From: Sediminibacterium ginsengisoli
Lineage (GTDB): Bacteria; Bacteroidota; Bacteroidia; Chitinophagales; Chitinophagaceae
DNA: 64,000 nucleotides
Assembly (NCBI RefSeq): GCF_900167075.1
Contig: NZ_FUWH01000009.1
Coordinates: forward strand, 111,956 to 175,955
Reading direction: 5' to 3'
Both the position numbers and the translations under genes were made by a program. The notes under the pieces are model-generated. The model saw only the letters and a program-made list of their open reading frames with translations, was not told the DNA's origin and made no database searches. This document shows, in pieces, positions 15,265-24,791 of the stretch (within the stretch, counting starts at the first letter, position 1; the number at the start of each line of letters is the position of its first letter).

Positions 15265-17685
15265 TTATTTCGATTTCTGTGCGTTCTGCATGGGGTTCAC
15301 TGCACCTGATGCTGCACCACGGGCTGCTGCCTGTCTTGCTTTAAAGAGGTTAAAGCGCGAAGGCTCTGCGTTTGCCGGCCAGCTGTTGTTAGACTCATCG
15401 ATATCAGCTGTTTCTTTCCATGGATCCAGTTTGATCGCTGTTGCTTTCTTCTTGGTCATGAACAGTTTAGTCACTTTATTTTCATTAGCCCTCCAGATCT
15501 GTGCAGGAATGCGTTCGATCTGCTTGGTGCCGTCCGCAAAAGTGAATTCAACAATGATCGGCATTACAAGACCTCCTTTGTTGCTGAAAGAGATCTCATA
15601 GAGGTTTACATCTGCATATTTTGCCTGATCAGCTTCGCTCAGTGGCTCCGGTGCTGTTGCTGTGAATGCAGGGGCTGTTACTTTGGTAACTGAATCGTAA
15701 GGTTCGATGCCTCTTGCATACCTCCAGTAAAAATCACGCAGGCTGGTATCTGCATCTACTGCAAACACAATGCGTTTATCTTCACGGTTCCTGAATTTGG
15801 AAATGTCTTCAGGAGTGGTCATCGGCTTATCCATACCGCGTGCACCACCTGCGCCTCCGAAATTACCGCGTCCACCTGCGCCCGCACCGAAGCGGCCTGC
15901 GCCTGCCTGAGGGGCCGGAGCTTTAGGATCGTATACGGCATAACGTACTGAATCGATAGAGATATCACATGCATCGATACCGTAGAACCAGCCTCTCCAG
16001 AACCAGTCGAGGTCTTCAGCGCTTGCATCTTCCATGGTACGGAACAGGTCTGCAGGTGTCGGGTGTTTGAATGCCCATCTTCTTGCATATTCCCTGAAAG
16101 CATAATCGAACAGTTCACGGCCCATAATGGTTTCACGCAGGATATTCAGACCCGTTGCCGGTTTTGAATAGGCGTTCGCACCAAAGTTGGCTATGTTCTC
16201 ACTGTTGGTCATGATCGGCTCCAGCTGATTTTTAGGGCTCTTCATGTAATCAACGATCATGGCAGCCGGTCCGCGGCGTGAAGGATATTTGTTATCGAAC
16301 AGCTGCTCGGTGAGGTACTGCACAAAAGTGTTCAGACCTTCGTCCATCCAGCTCCACTGACGCTCATCGCTGTTCACGATCATCGGGAAGAAATTATGTC
16401 CCACTTCGTGGATGATCACACCCAGCATGCTGTACTTGGTTGCTTCACTGTAAGTACCGTCTTTATTGGTACGGCCGTTGTTGAAGCAGATCATCGGGTA
16501 TTCCATACCATTGCTGGCTTCAATACTCTGCGCAACAGGATAAGGATAAGGGATTGAGAACTGGGAATAAGATTTGATCGTATGTGCTACGGCTTTGGTT
16601 GAATATTTACGGTATAAACCATAAGCTTCCTTAGCGTAACCGCTCATACACATGATCTTCTTACCTTCTACATAGGCTGGCATCGCATCCCATACGTATT
16701 TACGGCTTGAAGTCCATGCGAAATCACGCACATTATTCGCCTTGAACACCCATGTTTTTTTCTGGCTGCTCTTTTGTTTTTCTGCCTGTACAGCTTCTGC
16801 CAGTGTTACTACTTCTACTGGCTCTTTGGATGTCTGTGCTTTATTCCAGCGACCAAGCTGTGCAGGTGATAATACCTGTGCATAGTTCTGGCATTCGCCG
16901 GTTCCGAGTACCACATGGTCTGCAGGAACGGTGATCTGTACATTATAGTTACCGAATGCAAGCGCAAATTCGCCGCGGCCGGTGAACTGGTGGTTCTGCC
17001 AGCCCTGGAAATCGCTGTATACGCAAAGGCGCGGGAACCATTGTGCCATGGTGAAAAGGCTGTTGCCGTCTTCAGGGAAATATTCATAACCTCCCCTGCC
17101 GCCAAAAGCAAGACGATCTGAGATCTTGTAGCTCCAGTCGAGGTTGAATACAAACTGCTGGCCCGGTTTCAGCGGCGCAGGCAGTTCAACACGCATCATT
17201 GTTTTGTTGATGGTATATTTCAGTGTCTTACCGGTTGCATCGGTCAGCTTTGAAATGATATGACCGTAACCATTGTCCTTTTTCTCTTCCGCCAGTTTAT
17301 CAATAGTAGCGGTTGTTACACCCTGCATATAGCTGGATGCCTGATAATTGGCATTATTCACCGTACTGTGCTCATTCTCGTCCAGCTGCAGCCACAGATA
17401 GGTAAGCACATCCGGAGAGTTGTTGAAGTAAGTAACGGTTTCACTTCCTTTCAGTTTCAGGTTCGCTTCGTCCAGCTCACACTTGATGTTGTAATCCGCA
17501 CGTTGCTGCCAGTACTTCGGACCGGGTGCACCGCTGGCAGTTCTGTACTCATTTGGCGTAGGCAAGATGGTTCCCAGCTGCTCAAATTTGTTGCCGTGAT
17601 TGGACGTTGGGTTGTTGAGAATGTTCTGCGCATTCAGCGATACCGCGCCGCAGACCATTACAACAAGGGAGGTCAATCTTCTCAT
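15265..17685 (-). CDS. Secreted M1-family metallopeptidase
   Basis: 806 residues, long for the family. Signal peptide MRRLTSLVVMVCGAVSLNAQ. N-terminal beta domain, then the gluzincin motif HEVGH (426-430) with the third zinc ligand Glu449 in WMDEGLNTF. Substrate-recognition GxMEN appears as SNGMEYP (391-397). A Gly-rich low-complexity insert (GAGAGGRGNFGGAGGARGMD, about 600-620) precedes a C-terminal beta domain. Likely a periplasmic or outer-membrane aminopeptidase. Gene order M1 - HupE-like - DUF6702 (divergent) is, from memory, recurrent in this phylum. A TATTTTTG box at 17757-17750 is a possible promoter within the HupE gene. Confidence 0.88.
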   Translation of the reverse strand: MRRLTSLVVMVCGAVSLNAQNILNNPTSNHGNKFEQLGTILPTPNEYRTASGAPGPKYWQQRADYNIKCELDEANLKLKGSETVTYFNNSPDVLTYLWLQLDENEHSTVNNANYQASSYMQGVTTATIDKLAEEKKDNGYGHIISKLTDATGKTLKYTINKTMMRVELPAPLKPGQQFVFNLDWSYKISDRLAFGGRGGYEYFPEDGNSLFTMAQWFPRLCVYSDFQGWQNHQFTGRGEFALAFGNYNVQITVPADHVVLGTGECQNYAQVLSPAQLGRWNKAQTSKEPVEVVTLAEAVQAEKQKSSQKKTWVFKANNVRDFAWTSSRKYVWDAMPAYVEGKKIMCMSGYAKEAYGLYRKYSTKAVAHTIKSYSQFSIPYPYPVAQSIEASNGMEYPMICFNNGRTNKDGTYSEATKYSMLGVIIHEVGHNFFPMIVNSDERQWSWMDEGLNTFVQYLTEQLFDNKYPSRRGPAAMIVDYMKSPKNQLEPIMTNSENIANFGANAYSKPATGLNILRETIMGRELFDYAFREYARRWAFKHPTPADLFRTMEDASAEDLDWFWRGWFYGIDACDISIDSVRYAVYDPKAPAPQAGAGRFGAGAGGRGNFGGAGGARGMDKPMTTPEDISKFRNREDKRIVFAVDADTSLRDFYWRYARGIEPYDSVTKVTAPAFTATAPEPLSEADQAKYADVNLYEISFSNKGGLVMPIIVEFTFADGTKQIERIPAQIWRANENKVTKLFMTKKKATAIKLDPWKETADIDESNNSWPANAEPSRFNLFKARQAAARGAASGAVNPMQNAQKSK

Positions 17686-17708
17686 TGATGGTTATTATTA
17701 TAGTTTAG

Positions 17709-18290
17709 TTATGATGGTATTCTTTCTATTGCCATTTGCAACGCTATTGCAAAAATACCTCCTGAAAGGTACAATAAATATTCTCTCCGGTTGCAACGAA
17801 ATATATTTATGCAAATAAAAGTCAGGATCAGCACTGCCAGAACGATCAGCAACTGGCCTGCTTCCAGCCCCACATTGAACGCCAGCAGCTGCATCACCAC
17901 ATTATTGTCTTTCCCCAGCAGGCTTTTCAGGTAATTGCTGAAACCCAGTCCGTGTATCAATCCGAAAAACAGGGCAAAAAAGTAGATCAGCGGGAATTTC
18001 TGACGGTAAGCGAATTTCTTCACAAACACATTACTGAAAGCTGTGATCACGATGGTTACGGGTATCAGGAATTCGATCCAGCGCACGGAATATTGCACTA
18101 TGTTAAAAACACTTAAAGCGAGTGTGATCGAATGACCGATGGTGAATGCTGTTACCAGTATCAGTATCTTTGACCAGTCGGAGAACTGGTAGCGCAGGCA
18201 GAGTGCCATCACAAACAGGATATGGTCGATCCCGCGCAGATCTGCGATATGCTGGTACCCGATCTTAAAATATAACCCGAAGTCGTTCAT
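17709..18290 (-). CDS. HupE/UreJ-family membrane protein
   Basis: 193 residues, about six membrane helices. YQHIADLRGIDHILFVMALC (13-32) and FTIGHSITLALS carry the family's conserved Asp/His and GHS motifs; LIHGLGFSNYL the second GLGF. HupE/UreJ proteins are linked to nickel or cobalt uptake, but in this lineage they occur away from urease and hydrogenase genes, as here, so metal transport is only a family-based guess. It lies 23 nt before the M1 metallopeptidase gene. A box TAATTTG (18307-18301) precedes the ATG by 10 nt. Confidence 0.82.
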   Translation of the reverse strand: MNDFGLYFKIGYQHIADLRGIDHILFVMALCLRYQFSDWSKILILVTAFTIGHSITLALSVFNIVQYSVRWIEFLIPVTIVITAFSNVFVKKFAYRQKFPLIYFFALFFGLIHGLGFSNYLKSLLGKDNNVVMQLLAFNVGLEAGQLLIVLAVLILTFICINIFRCNRREYLLYLSGGIFAIALQMAIERIPS

Positions 18291-18344
18291 TTGAGAGATT
18301 CAAATTAATGATGGTGATTGCGAACGTAAAAAATTCAATACTGA

Positions 18345-18833
18345 ATGGCAAATATAATGGTTCAATGGCTGATGGGCATTTTGTTACCGCTGTTTCATCC
18401 CTATTTTGTTTCGGTTGTAGACCTGAACCACAATAAACAGGAAGAAACCGTTGAGATCAGCATCCGGGTGTACACGGACGATCTGGAAAAAACCATCCAG
18501 AAATATTCTACAGCTAAAATAGATCTGATCAATCCGCCCAATAAGGCCGTGATGGAGCGTCAGCTGGCTGCGTATATTTCCCAGACGGTAAAACTGAAAC
18601 TGAACGGACAGGCTGTCTATCCCCGCTTTATCGGTTATGAGCAGCAACAGGAAAGCACCTGGTGTTATTTTGAGGTTGAAAAGATCCCGGCGCTGAAAAC
18701 GGCCGACATCGACTGTAAACTTTTATACGATTACGAAACCAGCCAGACCAATCTCCTGCACGTAAAATCGAACGGAGTGGAAAAAAGTTACAAGCTCGAT
18801 TACCCGAAAAACCTGGCCAGTTTTAATTTTTAA
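18345..18833 (+). CDS. DUF6702-type protein
   Basis: 162 residues from ATG 18345. N-terminal hydrophobic stretch MVQWLMGILLPLFHPYFVSV may be a signal peptide or anchor, followed by DLNHNKQEETVEISIRVYTDDLEKTIQKY, which matches my recollection of DUF6702 family openings. Beta-rich, probably periplasmic. Divergent from HupE and overlapping the stop of the convergent CNNM/CBS gene by 4 nt. Association with the M1 peptidase suggests a shared, unknown role. Confidence 0.65.
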   Translation: MANIMVQWLMGILLPLFHPYFVSVVDLNHNKQEETVEISIRVYTDDLEKTIQKYSTAKIDLINPPNKAVMERQLAAYISQTVKLKLNGQAVYPRFIGYEQQQESTWCYFEVEKIPALKTADIDCKLLYDYETSQTNLLHVKSNGVEKSYKLDYPKNLASFNF

Positions 18834-20122
18834 AAGGTATCGAGATCCAGTGGTTCTGTAGCAGACACCAGCACTTTGTCGATCCGGTGATTATCCATAT
18901 CCACGATCTCAAAGCGGAATATCTTCCATTCCATGGTATCTCCTGTGGCCGGTATTTTCTGTAGTTTCTGGATGATAAATCCTGCGAGGGTATCGAAATC
19001 CTGGTCGCCTTCCATCATCCATTCTGTTTTATCAAAACGGCTCAGGAAGTCGTAGAAAGGAATCTGTGCATCTATCAGGAATGAGCCATCTGCCCGTTCC
19101 ACAATTTCGTAGTCTTCGTCTTCTTCCTGGGGGATATCCCCTACGATCGCTTCAAGAATATCATTCAATGTGATCAGACCTTCAACAGAACCATATTCAT
19201 TCACAATAAAACAGTGGTGTATTTTGGTTTGCTTGAAACGCTCGAGCACCTGGTAAGCGGTATTTCCTTCGGGAACATACATGGCATCGCGCATCAGTTC
19301 CCCTACTTTCTTCTCCCCTGGCGCTGAGAACAGGTCTTTAATGGATAACACGCCTTTGATATGATCAATATTGCCTTCGCAGATGGGATACACGGAATGG
19401 ATCACATCGGCCAGTTCTTTACGCACCTGACCTACTGTTTTATTGGCTTCGATCCATACGATATCGCTTCTGTGGGTCATGAGCGAAGTAATATTCCTGT
19501 CGCTCAGGTGAAATACCCTTTCGATAATTTCCTGTTCTGCTTCTTCGATCGTTCCCTGCTCGGTTCCCTCGCTGATGATGGCTTTGATCTCTTCTTCCGT
19601 TACTTGGTTCTCATTCGCCTTTACACCCATCAGTCTTACAATTACGTACGAAGATTTACTCAGCAGCCAGATAAAGGGAAATGTAAGCCACGATACGATC
19701 CGCATAGGGCCTGCTGCGGTTTTGGCAATGGCTTCCGGGTTGCTGAGACCGATACGTTTCGGAACCAGTTCACCGAGTACAAGTGAGAGATAAGTTACTA
19801 CCACTACAATTAAAGTGGTGGCTATAGTACTGCTGTATGGTTTGAGGGATGAGAACTGCTGCAACCATTCGTCTACCGGCTTCTTGAAACTGTCGCCGGA
19901 ATAAATGCCCGTCAGTACGCCGATCAGTGTGATCCCGATCTGTACCGTGGAAAGGAATGTATCCGGGTGGCTGGCCATTTCCAGCGCACGGCGGGCGTCT
20001 TTATCCCCTTTCATTGCCTGCGCTTCCAGCCTTGCCTTACGTGCGGAGACCAGCGCGATCTCTGCCATCGAAAAAAGCCCGTTCAATATAACCAGTCCGA
20101 GTATGATCAATATTTCTGTCAT
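18830..20122 (-). CDS. CNNM/CBS/CorC-domain transporter-like protein (hemolysin-C family)
   Basis: 430 residues. CNNM/DUF21 membrane domain (about 1-195, starting MTEILIILGLVILNGLFSMAEIALVSARK), two CBS modules (about 205-335, MTHRSDIVWIEANKTV and VYPICEGNIDHIKGVLSIKD), then a CorC_HlyC domain (about 345-428, ERADGSFLIDAQIPFYDF). The family is linked to Mg2+/Co2+ efflux; the hemolysin name is historical. Complete. The gap to the next upstream gene (20187) has no clear promoter. Confidence 0.92.
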   Translation of the reverse strand: MTEILIILGLVILNGLFSMAEIALVSARKARLEAQAMKGDKDARRALEMASHPDTFLSTVQIGITLIGVLTGIYSGDSFKKPVDEWLQQFSSLKPYSSTIATTLIVVVVTYLSLVLGELVPKRIGLSNPEAIAKTAAGPMRIVSWLTFPFIWLLSKSSYVIVRLMGVKANENQVTEEEIKAIISEGTEQGTIEEAEQEIIERVFHLSDRNITSLMTHRSDIVWIEANKTVGQVRKELADVIHSVYPICEGNIDHIKGVLSIKDLFSAPGEKKVGELMRDAMYVPEGNTAYQVLERFKQTKIHHCFIVNEYGSVEGLITLNDILEAIVGDIPQEEDEDYEIVERADGSFLIDAQIPFYDFLSRFDKTEWMMEGDQDFDTLAGFIIQKLQKIPATGDTMEWKIFRFEIVDMDNHRIDKVLVSATEPLDLDTF

Positions 20123-20186
20123 CTTATCATTATTCTTTTTAAGTCGCAGAGTTCCTTTGGGAGACGTCTGCGGTTGCGATAGCAGA

Positions 20187-21860
20187 TCAGGGTTTGCCGT
20201 CCAGGTCTGCGATCACATAGCGCGTCACTTCTTTTTCCCGGGTTGCGGGGTTCAGAAATGGAAGCGTCAGCATGGTTATGCCGAAATATTCTCCTTCAAA
20301 TATAGTCTTCATTGCAGGAAATTGTTGCTGCAATGTAGAAAGACTGTCTTTTTCGGTGAGTACCACTTCATCCGGCCTCAGCTGGTCTGCGGTTTCCTTT
20401 CTGCGGATGATATGCTGTGCATAAAAATGCAGTGCCCTGCTTTCCATGATCTTATACTGCACCAGTTTTGCCGGGTCTATTTTCTGCTCCTGCAAAACTG
20501 CCGCCGCAGTATTTCCCAGCTGGTACTTCAAAAGATTCGGATAAAAGAAACTGTTCAGGAAAATATTGATTCCCGCCACGGTAAAGAAAGCGGTTTTCAG
20601 CAATAAAGGCAATCCCCCGTTACGGTTACGGAAAAGCATATACAATAACGCCAGCAATCCAGCCGCCGCAGCAGCAGCAATAACCCGGGGAATATTTTTA
20701 AATACGAATGTCATCAGCACTATAAGCGCGCACCATAGCAGTACAAAGATCACAGCATGTATCACCAGTACCGGCTTCTTCCATTCTTTCAGGTTTTCGG
20801 TGAATAACAGGCTGTGCAGGAAACGCGCCGTTATAACCGATGCCAGCGGAAACACAACAAAAATATAATGTGGCAGCTGTGCCTGGCTCCTTGCCAGCAC
20901 GCAATACGTAAGGATAAATCCGCCTGTTGTAATACATTCTTCCGTTTTACCCAGCCTGAACCTTTTCCTTATGATATCACGGCAGGCAAAAACCAGTCCT
21001 GCCAGGAACAGAATGATCCAGGGTATAAAGCTCCACAGCATATTTTCCAGCAGGAACGTGAAATAACTCATTTCATGGTACTGGTTCTCGCCCGTGTAAC
21101 GGCCGAAACTTTGCGTCCAGTAGTAAAAACGAAGCCCCGACTGAATGGGCACGCCATTCACTATTTTACCGGGATGAAGGTCGTACTGCTGGTATAACCC
21201 AATACTCATCGGCACAAGCAGTAATGCTATCAGTAAAAGACCGGGTATGTACTCCCAGCGGAAATACTGTTTCCATTCCCTGCGTAAAGCAAAATGAGGT
21301 ACAAATGCAAATACCGGGACCATCAGCGCAATCGGGCCTTTGGTCATCATACCACCCGCAATAGCGGCAAATGCGCCGAGAAAATGGGTCCATTTCCTGT
21401 TCTCATACCATTCTGCCATCTGCCAGAGGCTGAATGCCACCCAGCCCATCAGCATCGTATCGCAGCGCACATCGTGCATGAGGAGGAACATAGCCTGAGA
21501 GGATGCCAGCACCAGTGCGCTCAGCTGCGCGATGGTTTTGTTATAAAAAAGAAGCGCAAGCCTGTAAGTGCTGTACACCGCCAGCATGGCGAACAACATG
21601 GACGGAATACGATACGCCCAGTCGTGCACACCAAAGATCTTCATACTGATGGCCGAAAGCCAGAACAGCATCGGCGGCTTATCCAGGTAATCCTTACCGA
21701 GGTCGTACACCTGCAGGAAGCTGACGTTATCGAGCATTTCCCGGCTGATGGAAGCATATTGGGCGGCATCGATGTCCATAACAGGTATGAATATCATTCC
21801 CAGCAGCCAGGCCAGCAGGCAGGACGCAAGGACAAGCAGCATAGTTCGGTTGGTGATCAT
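20187..21860 (-). CDS. ArnT/PMT-like glycosyltransferase (GT39/GT83 type)
   Basis: 557 residues, about 12 membrane helices. IPVMDIDAAQYASISREM (27-44) holds the Asp of the first periplasmic loop and GKDYLDKPPMLFWLSA the conserved KPP motif of undecaprenyl-phosphate-sugar-dependent transferases such as ArnT. Transfers a sugar from a lipid carrier to an acceptor outside the inner membrane; acceptor unknown. The ATG overlaps the PAP2 gene stop by 4 nt, so the two are translationally coupled. Confidence 0.85.
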   Translation of the reverse strand: MITNRTMLLVLASCLLAWLLGMIFIPVMDIDAAQYASISREMLDNVSFLQVYDLGKDYLDKPPMLFWLSAISMKIFGVHDWAYRIPSMLFAMLAVYSTYRLALLFYNKTIAQLSALVLASSQAMFLLMHDVRCDTMLMGWVAFSLWQMAEWYENRKWTHFLGAFAAIAGGMMTKGPIALMVPVFAFVPHFALRREWKQYFRWEYIPGLLLIALLLVPMSIGLYQQYDLHPGKIVNGVPIQSGLRFYYWTQSFGRYTGENQYHEMSYFTFLLENMLWSFIPWIILFLAGLVFACRDIIRKRFRLGKTEECITTGGFILTYCVLARSQAQLPHYIFVVFPLASVITARFLHSLLFTENLKEWKKPVLVIHAVIFVLLWCALIVLMTFVFKNIPRVIAAAAAAGLLALLYMLFRNRNGGLPLLLKTAFFTVAGINIFLNSFFYPNLLKYQLGNTAAAVLQEQKIDPAKLVQYKIMESRALHFYAQHIIRRKETADQLRPDEVVLTEKDSLSTLQQQFPAMKTIFEGEYFGITMLTLPFLNPATREKEVTRYVIADLDGKP

Positions 21861-22492
21861 GCAAGACCGGATTGAGGGTTGACGATATCGGCAAGCCCGG
21901 TTTTTTTATTGAAGAAAGTTGCGGTCAGGTAGCCGACCAGGCAACCTAAAAGACTTCCGCAGAAAACATCCACAGGGTAATGTACGCCTACATAAACCTG
22001 CCCGTAAGCGATGGTAGCCGCCCAGGCGAACATCAGCCAGCCCCATTTGCCCGTAATGGCCCTTGTAGTAATGAATACGTACATGGCAAACCCGAAATGG
22101 TTGGTGGCGTGGGAAGAAGTAAAGCTGTAGCCGCTTCCGCAATGATCCAGCAGCAGGCGAACCTGTGTGGCCATATAGGGATCGTTGCACGGACGCAGGC
22201 GCAGTACCCAGTGTTTGATCACGGTACTGCTCAGCTGGTCGGTAATGACAACGGTTACGATTGCGAAAAATATCCAGGTCAGTGCTTTCTTCCCGAAATT
22301 AAACAGGGCAAAAACGATAAAGAAAAGGTATAAAGGCACCCAGGCAGTTGCTTCGCGCCACCAGGGATAGACAGCGTCGAGCAGGCTGCTGGTCCACTGC
22401 CTGTTGATCTTCAGGAACAGCTGCCTGTCCAGTTCGTCGAGCCGGTTCAGCAGGTTGTTGAAAAAGGAGCTCAGCAAGGCAAAATTGATCAT
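21857..22492 (-). CDS. PAP2-family membrane phosphatase
   Basis: 211 residues with about five helices. All three PAP2 motifs are present: KHWVLRLRP (KxxxxxxRP), SFTSSHA (PSGH-like with Ser-Ser-His) and the final HYPVD His/Asp pair in GVHYPVDVFCG. Acts on lipid phosphates at the outer face of the inner membrane; coupling to a lipid-linked-sugar glycosyltransferase suggests recycling of undecaprenyl diphosphate or trimming of a lipid phosphate. A TAACTTTA box (22507-22500) ends 7 nt before the ATG. Confidence 0.88.
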   Translation of the reverse strand: MINFALLSSFFNNLLNRLDELDRQLFLKINRQWTSSLLDAVYPWWREATAWVPLYLFFIVFALFNFGKKALTWIFFAIVTVVITDQLSSTVIKHWVLRLRPCNDPYMATQVRLLLDHCGSGYSFTSSHATNHFGFAMYVFITTRAITGKWGWLMFAWAATIAYGQVYVGVHYPVDVFCGSLLGCLVGYLTATFFNKKTGLADIVNPQSGLA

Positions 22493-22499
22493 AGCTATG

Positions 22500-22507
22500 T
22501 AAAGTTA
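22500..22507 (-). promoter_or_regulatory. -7 box of the PAP2-GT39 operon
   Basis: TAACTTTA, seven of eight consensus positions, 7 nt before ATG 22492. Confidence 0.5.
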
Positions 22508-22548
22508 ACGCAAGGCGTATACACGGAAAAATTACGGATCGTTTCTGT

Positions 22549-23289
22549 TTATTTCCTGGCTACGATGATCATTCTTGGCGATTGCCGTACATCATATCTC
22601 CCCAGCTGGTAATCGCCGAAAACTTCCTGTACCTGCATATTCTGGTAAGCAAGCATATCGGTAAAATCGCCCAGTGAGAACTTGGCCACCCGTTCGGTGT
22701 AGAGGTGGCGGGGGCTTTTATTGGTATCATCCGTTACCTGGATCTGTTTGAAGAAATGCTCATCGTCCTGCCATTTAGTAATGTGGAACGTCACTTCTTC
22801 TATGGTGGTGGTGAAGGATTGCTGCATTCTTTCTTCTGCGTAATGCACATTCAGGTAATCGATCACGAAAATACCTCCCGGTTTAAGGCTCTGCGCAATG
22901 GTACGGATGGAATTGTCATGCTCCCGCGCTGTTTTAAAATAGCCGAAACTGGTAAAGAAATTGAACGCGTAATCGAAATAATTGATCCAGAAAGGCAGGC
23001 GCATGTCGTGCTGGTAGAAATGCAGATTAGGCGACTCATCGGCTTTTGCCTCTTCAATGGAAGCGAGCGACAGGTCTATACCGGTTACATCGAAGCCCAT
23101 ATCGGCCAGTGCCTTGCTGTGACGGCCTTTACCGCAGGCAACATCCAGCATTGTGGCTGCAGCAGCCGGCTTCAGGTACCCGATAAGGGTATTGATAAAA
23201 GCCATTGCTTCCTCATCATTCCTGTGCTGGTACAGCAAATGATAATAATGCGAATTGAACCAGTCTTTATACCACGCTTTATCCACCAT
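22549..23289 (-). CDS. Class I SAM-dependent methyltransferase
   Basis: 246 residues from ATG 23289 (MVDKAWYKDWFNSHYYHLLY); a 13-codon upstream extension was rejected because a box TAATTTCG (23314-23307) overlaps it. Motif I LDVACGKGRHSKALAD and acidic loop VTGIDLS are clear; FFTSFGYF and DYLNVHYAEE follow. Small-molecule methyltransferase of unknown substrate. Divergent from glmM. Confidence 0.82.
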   Translation of the reverse strand: MVDKAWYKDWFNSHYYHLLYQHRNDEEAMAFINTLIGYLKPAAAATMLDVACGKGRHSKALADMGFDVTGIDLSLASIEEAKADESPNLHFYQHDMRLPFWINYFDYAFNFFTSFGYFKTAREHDNSIRTIAQSLKPGGIFVIDYLNVHYAEERMQQSFTTTIEEVTFHITKWQDDEHFFKQIQVTDDTNKSPRHLYTERVAKFSLGDFTDMLAYQNMQVQEVFGDYQLGRYDVRQSPRMIIVARK

Positions 23290-23343
23290 ACATTCCCTTT
23301 GTACTGCGAAATTACAACTGAACGGCAAACAAAAATTTTCAAT

Positions 23344-23351
23344 TATGTTTG
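23344..23351 (+). promoter_or_regulatory. -7 box of glmM
   Basis: TATGTTTG, exact match to TAnnTTTG, 22 nt before ATG 23374. Confidence 0.6.
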
Positions 23352-23373
23352 CACCCTTCTAAAACCTCAGTAA

Positions 23374-24753
23374 ATGGCACTCATTAAGAGTATTTCAGGC
23401 ATACGCGGCACCATCGGCGGAAAACCCGGCGAAACCCTCAGTCCGCTGGATGTGGTTCGTTTTACGGCAGCATACGGCACCTGGCTGCTGCAGCAACCGG
23501 GCAGCAAAAAAGTAGTGATCGGGCGCGATGGCAGGATCAGCGGGGAAATGGTACAGCGTCTGGTAATCAGCACGCTGAATGCACTCGGACTGAACGTGGT
23601 TGACCTGGACCTCAGCACCACTCCTACCGTAGAAATGGCCGTTGTATTTGAAGAAGCAGCGGGAGGTATTATTTTGACGGCGAGCCATAATCCAAAAGAA
23701 TGGAATGCCCTGAAGCTGCTGAATGCAAAAGGTGAATTCATCAGCGCGGCAGACGGCGCACGTATACTCGAAATTGCTGCGGCGGACGACTACCAGTTTG
23801 CTGGTGTAGACCAGCTGGGTACTTATACAAAGAATGACACCGCTCTGCAGCAGCATATCGAAGCGATCCTCAACTACCCCCTGGTAGATGTTGCTGCGAT
23901 CAAAAAGGCGAAATTTAAAATAGTGGTGGATGCGATCAACAGCAGCGGCGCTTTTGCCGTTCCTGAATTGCTGAAAGCATTGGGCGTGAAAGACATTACC
24001 ATACTCAATGGTGAAGTGAACGGACGTTTTGCACACAATCCCGAACCGCTGCCCGAACACCTGAACCAGCTCTGCAACGAAGTAAAAAAACAGGATGCAA
24101 GCCTTGGCATAGCCGTAGACCCGGATGTGGACAGGCTTTGTTTTGTTTGTGAAGACGGAAGCCTCTTCGGCGAAGAATATACGCTTGTAGCCGTGGCAGA
24201 TTACGTACTCCGCAACCGCAAAGGCAATACGGTAAGCAATATGTCTTCTACCCGCGCGCTGAAAGACGTAACCCTGAAACATGGCGGTACTTACAGTCCA
24301 AGTGCTGTAGGCGAAGTGAATGTAGTAAACCGCATGAAAGAAGTGAATGCAGTGATCGGTGGTGAAGGCAACGGCGGCATCATTGTTCCGGACCTGCATT
24401 ACGGTCGTGATGCATTGATCGGTATCGCGTTATTCCTTACACATCTGGCAAAGGAGGAAAAATCCGTACGTCAGTTGCGCAACAGCTACCCGGATTATTT
24501 CATCAGCAAGAACAAGATCGAGCTCACTGCAGGTTTTGACCTGGTGAAAATCTTCGATCATATCAAGAATAAATACAAATCGCAACCTATTAATACGGAA
24601 GATGGTCTGAAGATAGAATTCGATACCGACTGGGTGCACCTGCGCACCAGCAATACCGAACCCATCATCCGCATTTATGCAGAAAGCAATTTTGAAACTA
24701 CAGCAGCCAATATTGCAGCCAAAATAATGAAGGATATACAGGAAGTGATGTAA
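23374..24753 (+). CDS. glmM: Phosphoglucosamine mutase
   Basis: Interconverts glucosamine-6-P and glucosamine-1-P on the route to UDP-GlcNAc. 459 residues. The phosphoserine is Ser104 in LTASHNPKEW; the Mg site is VDPDVDRLC; substrate loop GGEGNGG; C-terminal phosphate loop RTSNTEP. The serine-loop and GEGNG sequence fit GlmM better than phosphomannomutase, but dual use is possible. Followed 38 nt later by a cysteine desulfurase with its own promoter box. Confidence 0.9.
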   Translation: MALIKSISGIRGTIGGKPGETLSPLDVVRFTAAYGTWLLQQPGSKKVVIGRDGRISGEMVQRLVISTLNALGLNVVDLDLSTTPTVEMAVVFEEAAGGIILTASHNPKEWNALKLLNAKGEFISAADGARILEIAAADDYQFAGVDQLGTYTKNDTALQQHIEAILNYPLVDVAAIKKAKFKIVVDAINSSGAFAVPELLKALGVKDITILNGEVNGRFAHNPEPLPEHLNQLCNEVKKQDASLGIAVDPDVDRLCFVCEDGSLFGEEYTLVAVADYVLRNRKGNTVSNMSSTRALKDVTLKHGGTYSPSAVGEVNVVNRMKEVNAVIGGEGNGGIIVPDLHYGRDALIGIALFLTHLAKEEKSVRQLRNSYPDYFISKNKIELTAGFDLVKIFDHIKNKYKSQPINTEDGLKIEFDTDWVHLRTSNTEPIIRIYAESNFETTAANIAAKIMKDIQEVM

Positions 24754-24776
24754 CCCTGTCTATTTTATAAAATCAG

Positions 24777-24784
24777 TAACTTTG
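24777..24784 (+). promoter_or_regulatory. -7 box of the cysteine desulfurase gene
   Basis: TAACTTTG, exact consensus, ending 7 nt before ATG 24792. Confidence 0.65.
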
Positions 24785-24791
24785 CCGCGCT

